NCBI GenBank assembly: GCA_019828595.1
Contig: JAHQRK010000026.1
Coordinates: 248,001 to 312,000 of the forward strand
Reading direction: 5' to 3'
Length of the DNA stretch: 64,000 bases
Origin: Aphanomyces cochlioides
Taxonomy: Eukaryota > Oomycota > Saprolegniomycetes > Saprolegniales > Verrucalvaceae
Under the pieces are notes generated by a model. That model worked only from the letters and a program-made list of their open reading frames with translations. It was not told where the DNA came from and did no database searches. This document shows positions 10,701 through 21,102 of this stretch, one piece after another; the stretch's first letter is position 1, and each line of letters starts with the position of its first letter. A program made the position numbers and the translations under genes.

Positions 10701-10788
10701 CCGAGGCAAAGGTAGACATTTTATAAATCTCAGTCTAAATCGACACGTAGATTATACACAATTTGATTGCTATTTTGACACTACTCGT
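10701..10788 (+). repeat. Uninterrupted copy of a tandem repeat whose second copy holds the pogo-like insertion
   Basis: This unit (CCGAGGCAAAGG ... CACTACTCG) recurs as 10861-10888 plus 13646-13712, interrupted by the pogo-like element. It therefore shows the empty target site. The right half, CAGTCTAAATCGACACGTAG onward, is almost identical in both places. Confidence 0.8.
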
Positions 10789-11012
10789 GAGCATATTGTC
10801 GTGGTGGCTGGCTGTACCGAGGGCTGTGATGGAGTGAATTGACGGACAGTCACCGCGACCTCCGACACAAAGGTGGACATTTTATATACCGGGAACGACG
10901 GAAAATAAGGCTCATCGAAGTTTGAGCTCAGTATCGCCCAGTCAAAATTTAGTAACTTTTCCTGATCTGCTATTGGCCAAATTTTTCTACCGCGCCATTT
11001 TTGAAATGAAAT

Positions 11013-11056
11013 TTGCCGCACAGAGTAGTATATATTTATACTACTCTGTGCGGCAA
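11013..11056. repeat. Perfect 16-bp inverted repeat (head-to-head MITE ends)
   Basis: TTGCCGCACAGAGTAG (11013-11028) and its exact complement (11041-11056) flank the 12-bp AT spacer 11029-11040. The right half is the left end of the MITE at 11041; the left half may be the end of a second, older copy extending upstream. Confidence 0.85.
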
Positions 11057-11393
11057 TCAAATGTACATTTCAGAGAAGTTGAAGTACACAATTTGTATGC
11101 TCGTCTGATACGATACATTACAGTTCTACTACTGGTCTTCATTCATTGGCTGATCGCCAACTTTTGACGCGATCTCATTGGCGGGATATATTGGAGGGCA
11201 TAACCCAATGTCCCAACACAACTTCCCGAGACCATAATTCAGTTTGCCTTTGGTTGATAGCCGCGCCGTATTGACTGGCGAATCAGCGTTGTTTCACTAA
11301 TAGTTTCGACCAATCAACAGTCCGAAACTCGAAAATAGAAGTTTACATTGGGTCGTATTTCCCAAATGTACATTTCATTCCCGCACAGAGTAG
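11041..11393. mobile_element. 353-bp MITE nested in the pogo-like element
   Basis: Inverted terminal repeats of about 30 bp: 11041-11070 (CTACTCTGTGCGG...AAATGTACATTT) against 11364-11393 in reverse complement, with about two mismatches. Both ends abut TA (11039-11040, 11394-11395), consistent with mobilisation by a Tc1/mariner-type transposase. No ORF. Confidence 0.75.
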
Positions 11394-11469
11394 TATCTGG
11401 TTTGTACACTTTACAACGACAGTGTTGTCGACACCGAAAGCCACCAGAAAGCGCGCTTCCATAGGGACA

Positions 11470-12585
11470 ATGATAGAACTTGTCATCGCGCTGGAGTCGG
11501 CAACGGACAGACAAGTTGCTGAACAATATGGCATACCCAGATGAACTGTGCGTAATTGGACGGCAAAGAAGCATGAAATACTATCTTATGACGGCAACAA
11601 CAAGAACAAGAACTTGACAGTGGGTTGCCGCCCAGCAGTTTTTCCTAGCCCTCATGCTTTGATCGAGTATATGGACAGCGTGCGTGCCAAGGAAAGGACG
11701 TCGTCGACTGGTCACTTTATCAATTGGATAAAACGTCACGAGCGCCCCTGGTTGACAACCTACTTGGCAACAAAAAATCTGGCTCGGCTTACAAGTCACT
11801 CCTTAAACTCATCGAGCGCTTGTGCGACAAACATGGATTCACTCTACGAATACCTAGCACAGGAAAACATACACAAGCCCATCTGGACGAAATTCGTGAC
11901 GAATTCGCAGACAGATTACAGGCCGAATTTTCTGCCTACGACGACTCTGCCATCTACATTGTCGATGAGACAGGATTTCATTACGACATGCCCCCTCGCA
12001 CCATCTGGTCGCACCGAGATGGTGATGCGAAAATTGCCGTTGGTGAAAAGCACTCCTTCTGTATGACTGCAGTGCTGACTGTCCGTCAAGACAGCTTCAA
12101 GCTGCTGATCCTGTTCGTCATGAAGGGAATTCCAGGTGGACGAATTGAGCGGAATGAATTTCCAAACTTTCCACCCGAGCATGCCTACGCTGTCCAAGAA
12201 AATGCCTGGATGGACAAAGTCGTGTGGTCGACTTACCTCAAAGAAATTCTTGGCGAAGCCGTATGCGAGCCATCAGTTGTCTTTCTGGATAGCTTCGATG
12301 CACAGAAGTCACATTGATACCCTGCTTGCCAACGCCACTTCGATGAGTCAGCCGCTCGACGTCGGCATCATGGCACCATTAAAGCGCCATTTGCGGAACT
12401 TGTGGCTACTTCACGAAATTGAAGAAGAAGAAGGTGAAGAATGGGACTCACCATCTGCCGAGCGAAAGCGCATGGTCATGATCCATAGAGCCATCAAAGC
12501 CTGGGATCTTGTTAGCGAAGAAGATGTCAGAAAGCGTTTTCGCAAAGCCATTCCGAAATGGTTCAGTGAGTATAAAACATTGTAG
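11470..12585 (+). pseudogene. pogo-like transposase, broken
   Basis: The reading starts at an ATG at 11470 with an HTH (ALESATDRQVAEQYGIPR) that ends in a TGA at 11542-11544 where Arg or similar is expected. The same frame resumes with TVRNWTAKKHEIL and a CENP-B-type HTH. A one-base loss in the A-run near 11771 shifts the frame. The DDE_1 core then follows, with D in IYIVDETG and D in VVFLDSFDAQ. A deletion and shift near 12315 removes about 40 codons before the third D in SQPLDVGIMAPLK. At least three lesions mean no active protein. Confidence 0.82.
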
Positions 12586-13994
12586 ACCTTAAAGAAAGTT
12601 TAAGAACATTTCTTTTTTATTTTCCTTAAAAAGACGAACTCAATTGTAAGTGTACATAGTTTTAGAAGATGATGAATATGCGTGATTGGTTATTTTACAT
12701 TTTACAAGCGACTCGAGATTTTTTAAGTGTAAAAGAAGTAAATTCTTTCACATTTTTGAAACAAGTCGTTATTTCTAGAATGTAAAAGAAACCACTTTTT
12801 TTCATTTTAGAAATTATTGTGTTTTCTAAAATTTAAAAGAATCTACTTCTAAAGTGTAAAAGTATTTCTATAACAAATGCCTTTACACTTTAGAATTGAA
12901 ATTTAGTTCTTTAAAATAAATGTCAATTCTAAACCTACTCTAGTAAAAAAGCACAACAAATAAGTATATAATAGTTTTATAATCGATATCCCGCCGAAGA
13001 GTTTTTTTACTATAGTCTGGGTACCCCACCCAAAAATAACTTTAGATTTCCAAACGACAGTAGCACTGTTGACCTGTTACCTTGGTCGGTCTCCACAGGG
13101 AACTTTGTCCTGGAGAACCACGGCGTAGGATTAGCGATGTCGTTGGCTTGGGGCAGACCCCCCCCCGAAGGGAGCTTGAAACGATCAGTCGGCTGTTGGG
13201 CGAGAAATCGAAAAGTGAATGGGCATGAGCAGGTCAGAGGCAGAGGGAGAGAGCGTAGTAAATACACAGCGCCAGCATGAATGACTGGTTGTAGGACACA
13301 TTATAAGATAAAATTAGATTGTTATATGGATTAAAGAATGTAATAACATGTTACTTGTTCGTTTCAGGTCTGAGGAATTCGGCACTTCAACATGCACCCT
13401 CTACACATAATCACACATTCGAAATCTTTATTTTCAATATCTTTAGGGAATTAATTGTCCAGTTCACAGTGTGTATACAAAATCACGACAATTTTGCTTT
13501 TATTTCAATACCCTGTTGTATTTAATTTAATATTTCTGCTATTGGTCATTATAAAATTCGTAGTTCGAAGATGATCCGCCAATGGAATGACGCATATCAC
13601 TTGAAATCGAAGGTGACTATGGACCTTATTTTCCGTCGTTCCCTGTATCTCTCAGTCTAAATCGACACGTAGATTACACACAATTTGATTGCTATTTTGA
13701 CACTACTCGCAAGAATTCTGTTGAGGTAGTCTTATTGTGCTGATTAACTCCAATAAAACGAATTAGGGCAAACAAATTAGGGCTGTCTTGAGCTAGCGAC
13801 TGAGTTGAATTGGGCAAAGGGGCAAAGATCCTATTTACAAAGAGTGCAAACGTTGCCAATGTTGCATTGCTGGATGTTTGACACAATGGATTCCCCTTGT
13901 AGTTGATGTACAAGCGAATTAACAGAGAGCCAAGTGTTTCGCTTCGCACCTTCCACTTTCATTTCTTTTTGTATCTTCACTAATCTGCGAGAAT

Positions 13995-14510
13995 TTACGG
14001 CTTTGATGAAGTGCTTTGTGTAAAGGAGAAAATTATCAACCCCATGAAGCCTGCTTGCTTGGTGGCGGCTTTAAATGTGGAGTGAAAATTTTCGCATGAG
14101 ACTGAACTGATATCTTTTAGAAATGGGAAATTGTCTATTTTGTATCCACTTGAATAATTAACGTGGATCTTGTAGTGAAGTCGATCTATAACAAACCAAA
14201 CATTGTGGAAAAACAATGGCTCACGACGCATGCAATTTGTGTGCAGATTACACGCGTTGTCCATGATAACGATTCGCTTCCCACTACTTCGTGGCCATCG
14301 CTGAAATAATGTAGTAAATGGATAAATAGGAGATTCGTGATCGTGAAGAAGTGAAAAACCCAGAGCCTATGCGGGCAGCAAAAATGAAATAGACCAGGGA
14401 GTTTATACCTCGCTGAAGTGGCGTTCTTCGTGCAGACCTTGTCGTCAGGGGAGTGCTTATCATTATAAGTGGCTAAGGGGGTCTCTTGATCGAAGCATTT
14501 GGATACCATT
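13995..14510 (-). pseudogene. Relic of a KDZ-like DDE transposase
   Basis: Two minus-strand frames join by a shift near 14270-14390. The upper one reads LFHFCCPHRLW, then in another frame a segment equivalent to 'GF..L..HESP'. The lower one has DNACNLHTNCMRREPLFF followed by VIDRLHYKIHVNYSSGY and KDISSVSCENFHSTFKAATK. This order resembles the Cys-rich-associated KDZ transposase family (D/N-x-AC...REP-FF...DR-H...SVSCE). The match is from memory of the pattern and the copy is clearly broken. Confidence 0.45.
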
Positions 14511-14647
14511 CATGCATGTTATCGTCGGTCAATTTAGTTTGCATCATGGACATCGTGCATCTCACAAGGAGGCAGACAATTGAGATAATCCAAAAAATGA
14601 GATGCTAAGTGTATTAGAACAATTTGCAAAGATGCCCATAACGAATG

Positions 14648-14878
14648 TCAAGGTGGTACATCCATGAGGTTTATTCTTAATGCGTGAGCTAGAGAAGGCA
14701 TGTTAAGCTCAAGTTGAGACAGAACATGATGCCTTTCTACTAGTAAGGCGTGTACCCTTGATTCTACCTTAGCAAGAGAGAGTGGTATGGGACGCATGAC
14801 GTCAGGATTTCCCACAAAACCATGTTGAATAGGCAACTGCCTTGCGAGATCAGATAGAAATTCCAAGGAGGAGGACAT
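14648..14878 (-). CDS. Small hypothetical ORF
   Basis: ATG at 14878, 76 codons, ending in GAT-GTA-CCA-CCT-TGA. It has balanced composition (MSSSLEFLSDLARQLP at the start) but no recognisable domain. It may be part of the KDZ-like element just downstream on the same strand. 14879-15694 beyond it holds no gene. Confidence 0.25.
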   Translation of the reverse strand: MSSSLEFLSDLARQLPIQHGFVGNPDVMRPIPLSLAKVESRVHALLVERHHVLSQLELNMPSLAHALRINLMDVPP

Positions 14879-15694
14879 AAACCATTTTCGCAGGTAAATT
14901 TATTGGTGTGTGTCAAAGAAGTAGGGCAAAACCCGGATAGAGTACCAAAGTTTTAGTATTGGTGTTTGTATGAAGACATTGCCATACGGCAAATATTTAT
15001 ATTGTGATATTGGACAGGAAACACCTTCAGCATTTTATACAACGTATTGGAGTTTTGTAGCATGAAAGAATCACGTCGAAGATCTGCACAAAACTCACTT
15101 TCAGATAACTCTGACATGGGCATCGAATTCGGCCCTGGTCAGCCCAAGCGGTGAGTCCAAGTGCTTGTCCTCAAATGAAATTGCTCGCAAATTTCCTTGT
15201 CGCTTCTCGGCTTCAACTTGTTTTGGAGCTCCAGGATTAACCCCTCCGCTGAGCACTTCTACTCTTTTTGATCACGCTTGGCAATGCGATGTCAGAGTCC
15301 TTCGTCAAGACGAATTTAAAATGTGAACTTCTCTGATTTGAATCAAATTTAGCCAATCACAGACAAAAATTATAATCTACACATAGTATTAAGTTTGACA
15401 GGATTATTGGGCTGTGTCGACCCAACACACTACATTCTATCACAAACCCACATGCCTTTCTGTTCAATTGCGCAACTTCAACTGACATCCAACATTTCAT
15501 GTCATGAAATACCCTAAAGAATCTCACTTTAATTCGACGTTTGGTGAATATTCATTCTGATTTTTTAATATCCTTTCATAATTTATTTTTAATATTTTGA
15601 TAATAAATAGATTATTCAGGTTTTAGCGGTTTGAGAATAAATAGTTTTTTTCTTGAATACTACTACGTAGTACTAGTATTTAAATAGTTGGTAA

Positions 15695-18183
15695 GAGCAT
15701 CCACAGCAGTCTCTGAATCCTCTGAAACGGACTTTTTTCTTATTACAGTGGATAATTGCAGGGAAAACACCTCCAGCAGTCTCTGGTTTTGACTCTGAAA
15801 CTGGTTCTCAGCACACCGTGACACTGAGTTTCGAGCCGAAAAGTCAGGGTTTTCGGACCAAAACTCAGAGGCACTAACTTTAGTTTCATATTCAGACTTA
15901 TTATGGTATACAAAATACTGCATATTCACATTTCATTGGCATGGATGGACGGCAAAGAGAGCTACACTATGCCGTCACTCTCTTGATGACCTAGTTTTAT
16001 AACATTACCCATATCTTCATCTCCTGACTCTTCAGGGCACAGGACGCAAGAACCCTCGACAACTTGGAGCGCCAGCCAGCTGCTGGCTCCGTTCTGGCTG
16101 CATTATAGGTGAACATGTCATTGCATAAATTAATATAGTATTGAAAATTAGATGTTTCAGAGCTTAACAGTGGGGGGAGAATATCCAGGATCCTTTCAGA
16201 AATATTATATGTTTTCAAAGGAAAAATAGAAATTACACGGTTGTTTGCATTTAAAAATTAGAAGGTGTTGTCCTGTTTTGTACTGTGCAGCTATAAGTTT
16301 TAGAGGTCATCCCTATCCGAGTTTGCAGAGTCTGACGAGTGCGAATGGACTGACTTCGAAATGAATGGCATGACCGATGCCATGAAACAATTGTAGGAGG
16401 TTGTTTGATTCGGCTTCTTTTTATTTCAAATATTCAATGTATATATTCTATTTCAAAGGTTATTGAATGTGAAGGGTAAAATTGATCTTCATTTTAAACA
16501 ATATTCCATCATTTCTCCAAGAATATTAGACAGATTTCGAAATTTTCCCGTACAATTTTTCTACAGATAGCACCAAGTACGGGAAAAGTACTTGTACAGC
16601 AAGAAGGATGTTTGATTTCGAGATTTCTGTACTCTACAAATAGACACAGCACTCAGCGCTCCATTCCTTCATGGATGATTCCATCTCGAGATGAAGCTGT
16701 TTTCGACCCATCAGCACATTCCACTGCATACTAGAGTTTCCTTTGTCATATATTGGCTTCATTTGTGCCTTTTTCTGGAACCTTGCAGGGATCGACCAAA
16801 GTGCTTCTCTCATGCTCTTTGCAACACATTAATGCCTTATCCGGACATATGATGTTTAACCGTACAAAGATTGTTGCCGTCAAATTGGTGATTTTTACGG
16901 AATCTATAATAAAATTCAAGAGTTTCCATACAAAATTTCGAGTGAAGTGTGTACGAGGATATCTCCGATATCCCACTTCACCGAGGGTTAGTTCCTTCTG
17001 GAGGGGTGTCTGATGTTGTTGCTGTTGTTGCTGTTGCTGTACCCATTTCTTGAAATTTGTGTACTCACGAATTTCGAAGTAAATTAAATGGGTAATATGG
17101 GTATTGTGTATTGAACCCGAATTACGAAGAATTTGACACATTTAAGTATGCGAATAACGTAAGGTACGGATAAATTATCCAAAAGAACACATTCGAACGA
17201 ATGTACTGTATTCGCACAATTTATCGATTGAGGCGAGATTTCTTGGAGACGATTTGGAGTAAAATACACTAAAATTCATGACGTAAATTTGACTTCAGTT
17301 CCCAAAAATTCCTAACGCAGTGTAGAGCATTGCAAGCAGGACAAGTATAGAGATATAGAGTATAGAGTACGGGAAAAGTACGAAATCTATCTATTAGTTT
17401 TGAAATCCCTGTAATTGTTTCTGGCAATACTACACAAAAAGCCGATGTATCCACTTTTTTTTAAGGGCCTGTCTGCCAACCGAAAATATTACAGTAAGGG
17501 TGCGTCTGGCAAAATTTCAAAATCAAAATGCCATTTTCAGCTAAATTGGGATCAACGATTTATGGCATATTCAAAATGGAGGTAAAACCTTTATTTCGTA
17601 AAATGGCATTTTGGGAGCCTCCCGTGAGTATATCCCAACCGAAAATATAGGATTTGGTGCAAAACTCTCTGAGATAATCAAGGTCATATTTTTACCTCAA
17701 TTATTGAATTTGGCCTCAAAATGGCATTTTGGGCCTATTTATTGTAATATTTTCGGTTGCCAGATGGGCCCAAAATGCCATTTTGAGGCCAAATTCAATA
17801 ATTGAGGTCAAAATATGAACTTCTTTATCTCAAAGAGTTTTGCACCAAATCCAATATTTTTGGTTGGGATATACTCACTGGAGGTTCTCAAAATGCCATT
17901 TTACGAAATGGAGGTTTTACCTCCATTTTGAATATGTCATAAATCGTTGATCCCAATTTAGCTGAAAATGGCATATTGATTTTGAAATTTTGCCAGACGC
18001 ACCCTAAATGATATTTTTCTCGAAAAATAGACGAAAAGGATCCTCGATGCTCTCCCCCTGTAAATTCCGGAGACTGCTGTAAAAATATCGACACTGAAAC
18101 TCAAACACAGTTTTCTGTGCAACTCTTGCCCCTGGATCTCAGGTAAAATTCAGTTTCAGATTCAGTGACTGCTGTGGATGCTC
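15695..18183. mobile_element. Possible non-autonomous element with Harbinger-like terminal inverted repeats
   Basis: GAGCATCCACAGCAGTCTCT at 15695 is mirrored by the complement of GAGCATCCACAGCAGTCACT ending at 18183, about 25 bp with one or two mismatches. A second inverted pair (CAGCAGTCTCTGG near 15770, CAGCAGTCTCCGG near 18062) lies just inside. The left flank TAA resembles a 3-bp Harbinger-type target; the right flank reads TAT, so the duplication is imperfect. The 2.5-kb interior has no coding sequence. A short CAA/CAG microsatellite lies at about 17012-17042. Confidence 0.4.
17496..18006. repeat. 511-bp palindrome made of two foldback-element arms
   Basis: Arm 17496-17735 and arm 17766-18006 are reverse complements at high identity around a 30-bp spacer. 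Each outer end carries AGGGTGCGTCTGGCAAAA. A further end-fragment (GTCTGCCAACCGAAAATATT) abuts at 17471. A single arm of the same element stands alone at 52695-52954, showing that this palindrome is two head-to-head copies. Confidence 0.85.
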
Positions 18184-18194
18184 TATTTTTTTCC

Positions 18195-18385
18195 AGTCGC
18201 TGTCGTCGACCTGGCGTTCAGTTGTTGCTTCATGGGTAATATAGTATATTACTGGTAATATCAGACATGCGATACTGTAATACAGTATCGCATAGTCGCT
18301 GTCGTCGACCTGGCGTTCAGTTGTTGCTTCATGGGTAATATAGTATATCAGACATGCGATACTGTAATACAGTATCGCATGTCTG
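18195..18385. repeat. Tandem duplication carrying an 18-bp-arm palindrome
   Basis: Copy 1 is 18195-18293 and copy 2 is 18294-18380; they differ by a 12-bp insertion/deletion. Each ends in the palindrome ATGCGATACTGTA-A-TACAGTATCGCAT; in copy 2 it extends to 18 bp per arm (18349-18385). Confidence 0.85.
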
Positions 18386-18499
18386 ATTGTTTGGCCTTTG
18401 ATTGCTCCTACCTTACAGCTTTCTATAGGAAGCAAACCCATAGATCTCATTCATTAAACATGTAGCAGACTACAATAGGCATTCCACTGTATTCTACAG

Positions 18500-18832
18500 C
18501 ATCATTGGACACTGGCATGCTCTCAAAACCTCCTTACACCAACAGTCTTTTGATGATTCTGTTGCTATAAACAGACTTTACACTGCATGCCAAGACTCAC
18601 AATACCTTGACATGCGTCTACTTGCAGCCACATAGCCTGCATGTGTGGTGGCTTTGTTGTTGCACATAGTCCTATCCATGTCAACAACATCATGGAGCAC
18701 TGGCATGCTCGCACAACCTGCTTACAGCAACAGTATCAGCGAGAGACTGCTGTAAACAGAGTTTCCAATACATGCCAATTCTTAATGATGCCATGACACA
18801 AGTCTGCTTGCAACTACAGACCCTGCAGATGC
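18500..18832 (+). repeat. Diverged ~185-bp tandem repeat at the retrotransposon target site
   Basis: 18500-18680 and 18688-18832 share the order CATCAT(T)GGA..ACTGGCATGCTC, then TTACA.CAACAGT, then TAAACAGA, then CATGCCAA. A weaker third copy (GGCATGAGCTCAAAATCGGT...) lies at 30372-30435 beyond the retrotransposon, so the element landed in a repeat array. Confidence 0.55.
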
Positions 18833-18838
18833 TATATC

Positions 18839-19484
18839 TGTGGCAAAGCGAGCCGCCACTCGCGAAACTGATCCAACGCGTAGGTTGACACAAAGAGCGA
18901 TGATCTATTGGCTGGAAGGTCGCCAATCGCGACGGATTACGAGGCCAACCAGGCTTGCAGTCAGTGCGGTGGCCTGCTGCGAGCGTGCTGCCAAGACTTA
19001 TGGCCAATTGAGTGAGTGAGTAAAGGTCAGAGACCAATCGTGGAGCGAGACGGAGACAATTACAGAGCGTGCGTGCGAAGTTAGGAGTAGCTTAGGAAAC
19101 AGAGGCAGTAGTTAGACAGAGCTCTTTTTGGCTGGCGTTGAATGAACCTCTAAGTTTGTGGCGTCCCATTGAGAGAGTTTAATCGCCAAGAAGTTTGCAG
19201 GAGTTCCGTGGGTCTGTCGAAAACCCGCACCGTCAATCGCCCTCACCAACGCCAGTCAACGCTAGGCGTAGCTCGTGGGCAACCGAGCAACCAACCCCCC
19301 TTCCGGTCCTCCCCACCGTCCTCTCCCCCAGCAGCGATCAACTACTGCGGACTTTCAACCCACAGTCGTGCCTCTCCATTTCCTTCGATCGCGTCTGGCT
19401 CACCTAAAAGCCCCAGGCGACCTCTAACCTTCCCCCCCTTTTCTTGTGGCGAGAAGCTCGGACTTCACTGATCCGACCATCCCA
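18839..19484 (+). repeat. 5' LTR
   Basis: Begins TGTGGCAAAGCGAGCC and ends GACCATCCCA; matches the 3' LTR at about 99%. A 100-codon frame inside it (19169-19471) also occurs in the 3' LTR and is not supported as a gene. Confidence 0.95.
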
Positions 19485-19488
19485 CAAA

Positions 19489-19508
19489 TGGTGCCACGAA
19501 CCGGGAGG
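19489..19508 (+). promoter_or_regulatory. Primer-binding site
   Basis: TGGTGCCACGAACCGGGAGG starts four bases after the LTR end. TGG at the start and the GGTTCG complement fit priming by the 3' end of a tRNA; I cannot name the tRNA. Confidence 0.7.
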
Positions 19509-19528
19509 TTGAGCACACGAACGAAGAA

Positions 19529-20962
19529 ATGGTTAGACCTGTTAACCCTGCTACACTGCTGTCGGACGCGTCAGCAGACAACCAGACGTCCACTTCGGTG
19601 GACATGCAATTGGACCCGTCAGAGCAAGCGAAGCAAGCGATGGCGGCATCCAGGAGTCGTTACGGGCAGACTCCAACTGCCTTCGGGCAATATCAATCAG
19701 TAGCGGCACCGGCCCACGCCGCTACGACCAACCTAGACGCGCGATCGCGCTCTAGCAAAAACAATCCCGCGGAATCCCAAAGCCACGGCAGCGATTTTGG
19801 TGGCTACGACGAAGACATGGACGCCGATGGATCGCCTCCGGCTCCCGCCGAAGACCAGTCGAGATTGATCGCAGTGTTGGTCAGACAAAACCAAGACCTG
19901 ATGCGGCAGCTGCAAAGCAACCAAACCTCCGCGCGAGTGCAGGAAGACGAGGACGATCTTGACGAATGGAACATGGACGCTGCGCCGGTCGGACTCCCTT
20001 CCAACAACGGCCCCCGCTTGCATATTCTTGCGCTCGAGCCGCTGCAGCGGTTCGGTGGATCAGCCGATGGCACTGACGCGGCGGCGAGTTTCCTTCGGCG
20101 CTTTGAGGAGAATGCAGCAGCCAGCGGGTGGACAGACGACGAGGCAAAGCGCAAGTTCCGCCTGACTGTTGGCCGAGCCGTCCAAGACTGGTACAACCAG
20201 CTGCGCGCTGATGAGCGATCCACCTGGAAGGCCGTGCGTGCGAGCTTTGTCCGCGAGTACATCCTCAGCCCAGTGCCCAAGCAAGAGGTCTACTACACGA
20301 TGCGTCAGAAGGAAAAGGAGTACCTCTTCCGCTTCAATGCGGCTGCTACGAAGATCGGCCTCAAGTACGACACCAATCGGAAGCACTTTGTCGACCATTT
20401 ACGGTGCTTTTGCAACTTGCTGGCGGATCCGAGCCAAGCCAAGTGGATCTCCTCGATGCGCTTCACCTCGATGGACGACTTGAAGGAGTACTTGAATGAC
20501 CAGCGCCACACTGAAGCCTTGCGAGAGCATCGCAGTCAACGAGGGGCAGTTCAACCGAGCGGCAGTCAGCGACAAGAACGCGCGAAGGTCCCGCGTGTCA
20601 ACCACTTGGACGCTGTGACTCCCACAGATATGGCCAAGTTGGCAGCGGCGGCAACTGACTCTGTGCGCGCTGAAATCTTCGCTCTTGGGCTCAACAATCA
20701 TGAGGCGCGCCGCGAAGTTTGCCGTGACTGTGGCAAGACGCACTTCAAGTTGGATGGCTTGTGCTGGTCGACGGTCTTCTGCACTCTGTGCCAACGCATG
20801 GGGCACCCGGAGATCAACTGCTTCAAGGCTTGTCAACTCTGCGCGACACCGCACCACAAAGCCGATCCGTGCCCGACTCGTCAACAAGCTGCCGAGCTGA
20901 AGGAGTTCCTGCAAGGGCTGGACATCCCCGACATGCCCAGCTTGGATTGTTTAAACTTGTAA
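19529..20962 (+). CDS. Retrotransposon Gag (capsid/nucleocapsid)
   Basis: ATG at 19529; 477 codons ending in TAA at 20960-20962. The N-terminal third is polar and acidic. A retrotransposon-gag domain follows (AAASFLRRFEENAAASGW, RAVQDWYNQL, WKAVRASFVREYI). The C-terminus has CCHC knuckles: C-TL-C-QRMG-H-PEIN-C and C-QL-C-ATPH-H-KADP-C, plus a less regular one before. It packages element RNA into particles. The final TAA lies inside GTAAGT at 20959-20964, a perfect splice donor, so the stop is used only if the transcript is not spliced there. Confidence 0.92.
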   Translation: MVRPVNPATLLSDASADNQTSTSVDMQLDPSEQAKQAMAASRSRYGQTPTAFGQYQSVAAPAHAATTNLDARSRSSKNNPAESQSHGSDFGGYDEDMDADGSPPAPAEDQSRLIAVLVRQNQDLMRQLQSNQTSARVQEDEDDLDEWNMDAAPVGLPSNNGPRLHILALEPLQRFGGSADGTDAAASFLRRFEENAAASGWTDDEAKRKFRLTVGRAVQDWYNQLRADERSTWKAVRASFVREYILSPVPKQEVYYTMRQKEKEYLFRFNAAATKIGLKYDTNRKHFVDHLRCFCNLLADPSQAKWISSMRFTSMDDLKEYLNDQRHTEALREHRSQRGAVQPSGSQRQERAKVPRVNHLDAVTPTDMAKLAAAATDSVRAEIFALGLNNHEARREVCRDCGKTHFKLDGLCWSTVFCTLCQRMGHPEINCFKACQLCATPHHKADPCPTRQQAAELKEFLQGLDIPDMPSLDCLNL

Positions 20963-21102
20963 GTCCGTGGGGATCGCGATCCCCAGCCACGACGGACGTC
21001 GGACATCGCACACTGACTCAAAAAAACAAGAAAAACTGAAAAATGACGAAACCCATAAACATTGAAAAACCAAGAAAAATCCATAAAAATAGCCCCCACC
21101 AG
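20959..21102 (+). promoter_or_regulatory. Putative intron between gag and pol (144 nt)
   Basis: Donor GTAAGT at 20959, acceptor CCCCCACCAG ending 21102. Length 144 is a multiple of three. The intron contains all four in-frame stops separating gag from pol (at 20960, 21014, 21041 and 21050). Joining TT with A gives Leu and runs gag into pol in frame. A CTGAC branch-like word is near 21013. Not tested by RNA. Confidence 0.5.

Larger units (their letters stand above)
10889..13645 (+). mobile_element. pogo/Tigger-like (Tc1-mariner superfamily) DNA transposon, decayed
   Basis: The ends are inverted repeats of 22 bp, CCGGGAACGACGGAAAATAA at 10889 and its complement ending CTG at 13645, with one or two mismatches. 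Each is flanked by TA (10887-10888 and 13646-13647), the target duplication of this superfamily. The interior holds a broken DDD transposase with CENP-B-like HTH domains, a nested MITE and an AT-rich 3' tract (12600-13600) of degenerate TTTAGAA/TGTAAAAG words without genes. The intact neighbouring copy of the target repeat confirms the boundaries. Confidence 0.8.

Noticed and set aside
13010..13267. 85-codon minus-strand frame
   Set aside because: No ATG-supported start or family; it lies in the non-coding 3' part of the pogo-like element.
19169..19471. 100-codon plus-strand frame inside the 5' LTR, repeated at 29734-30069
   Set aside because: It lies wholly in the LTR, has low-complexity Pro/Ser composition and gains or loses its end by a single-base difference between LTRs; regulatory sequence is the simpler reading.
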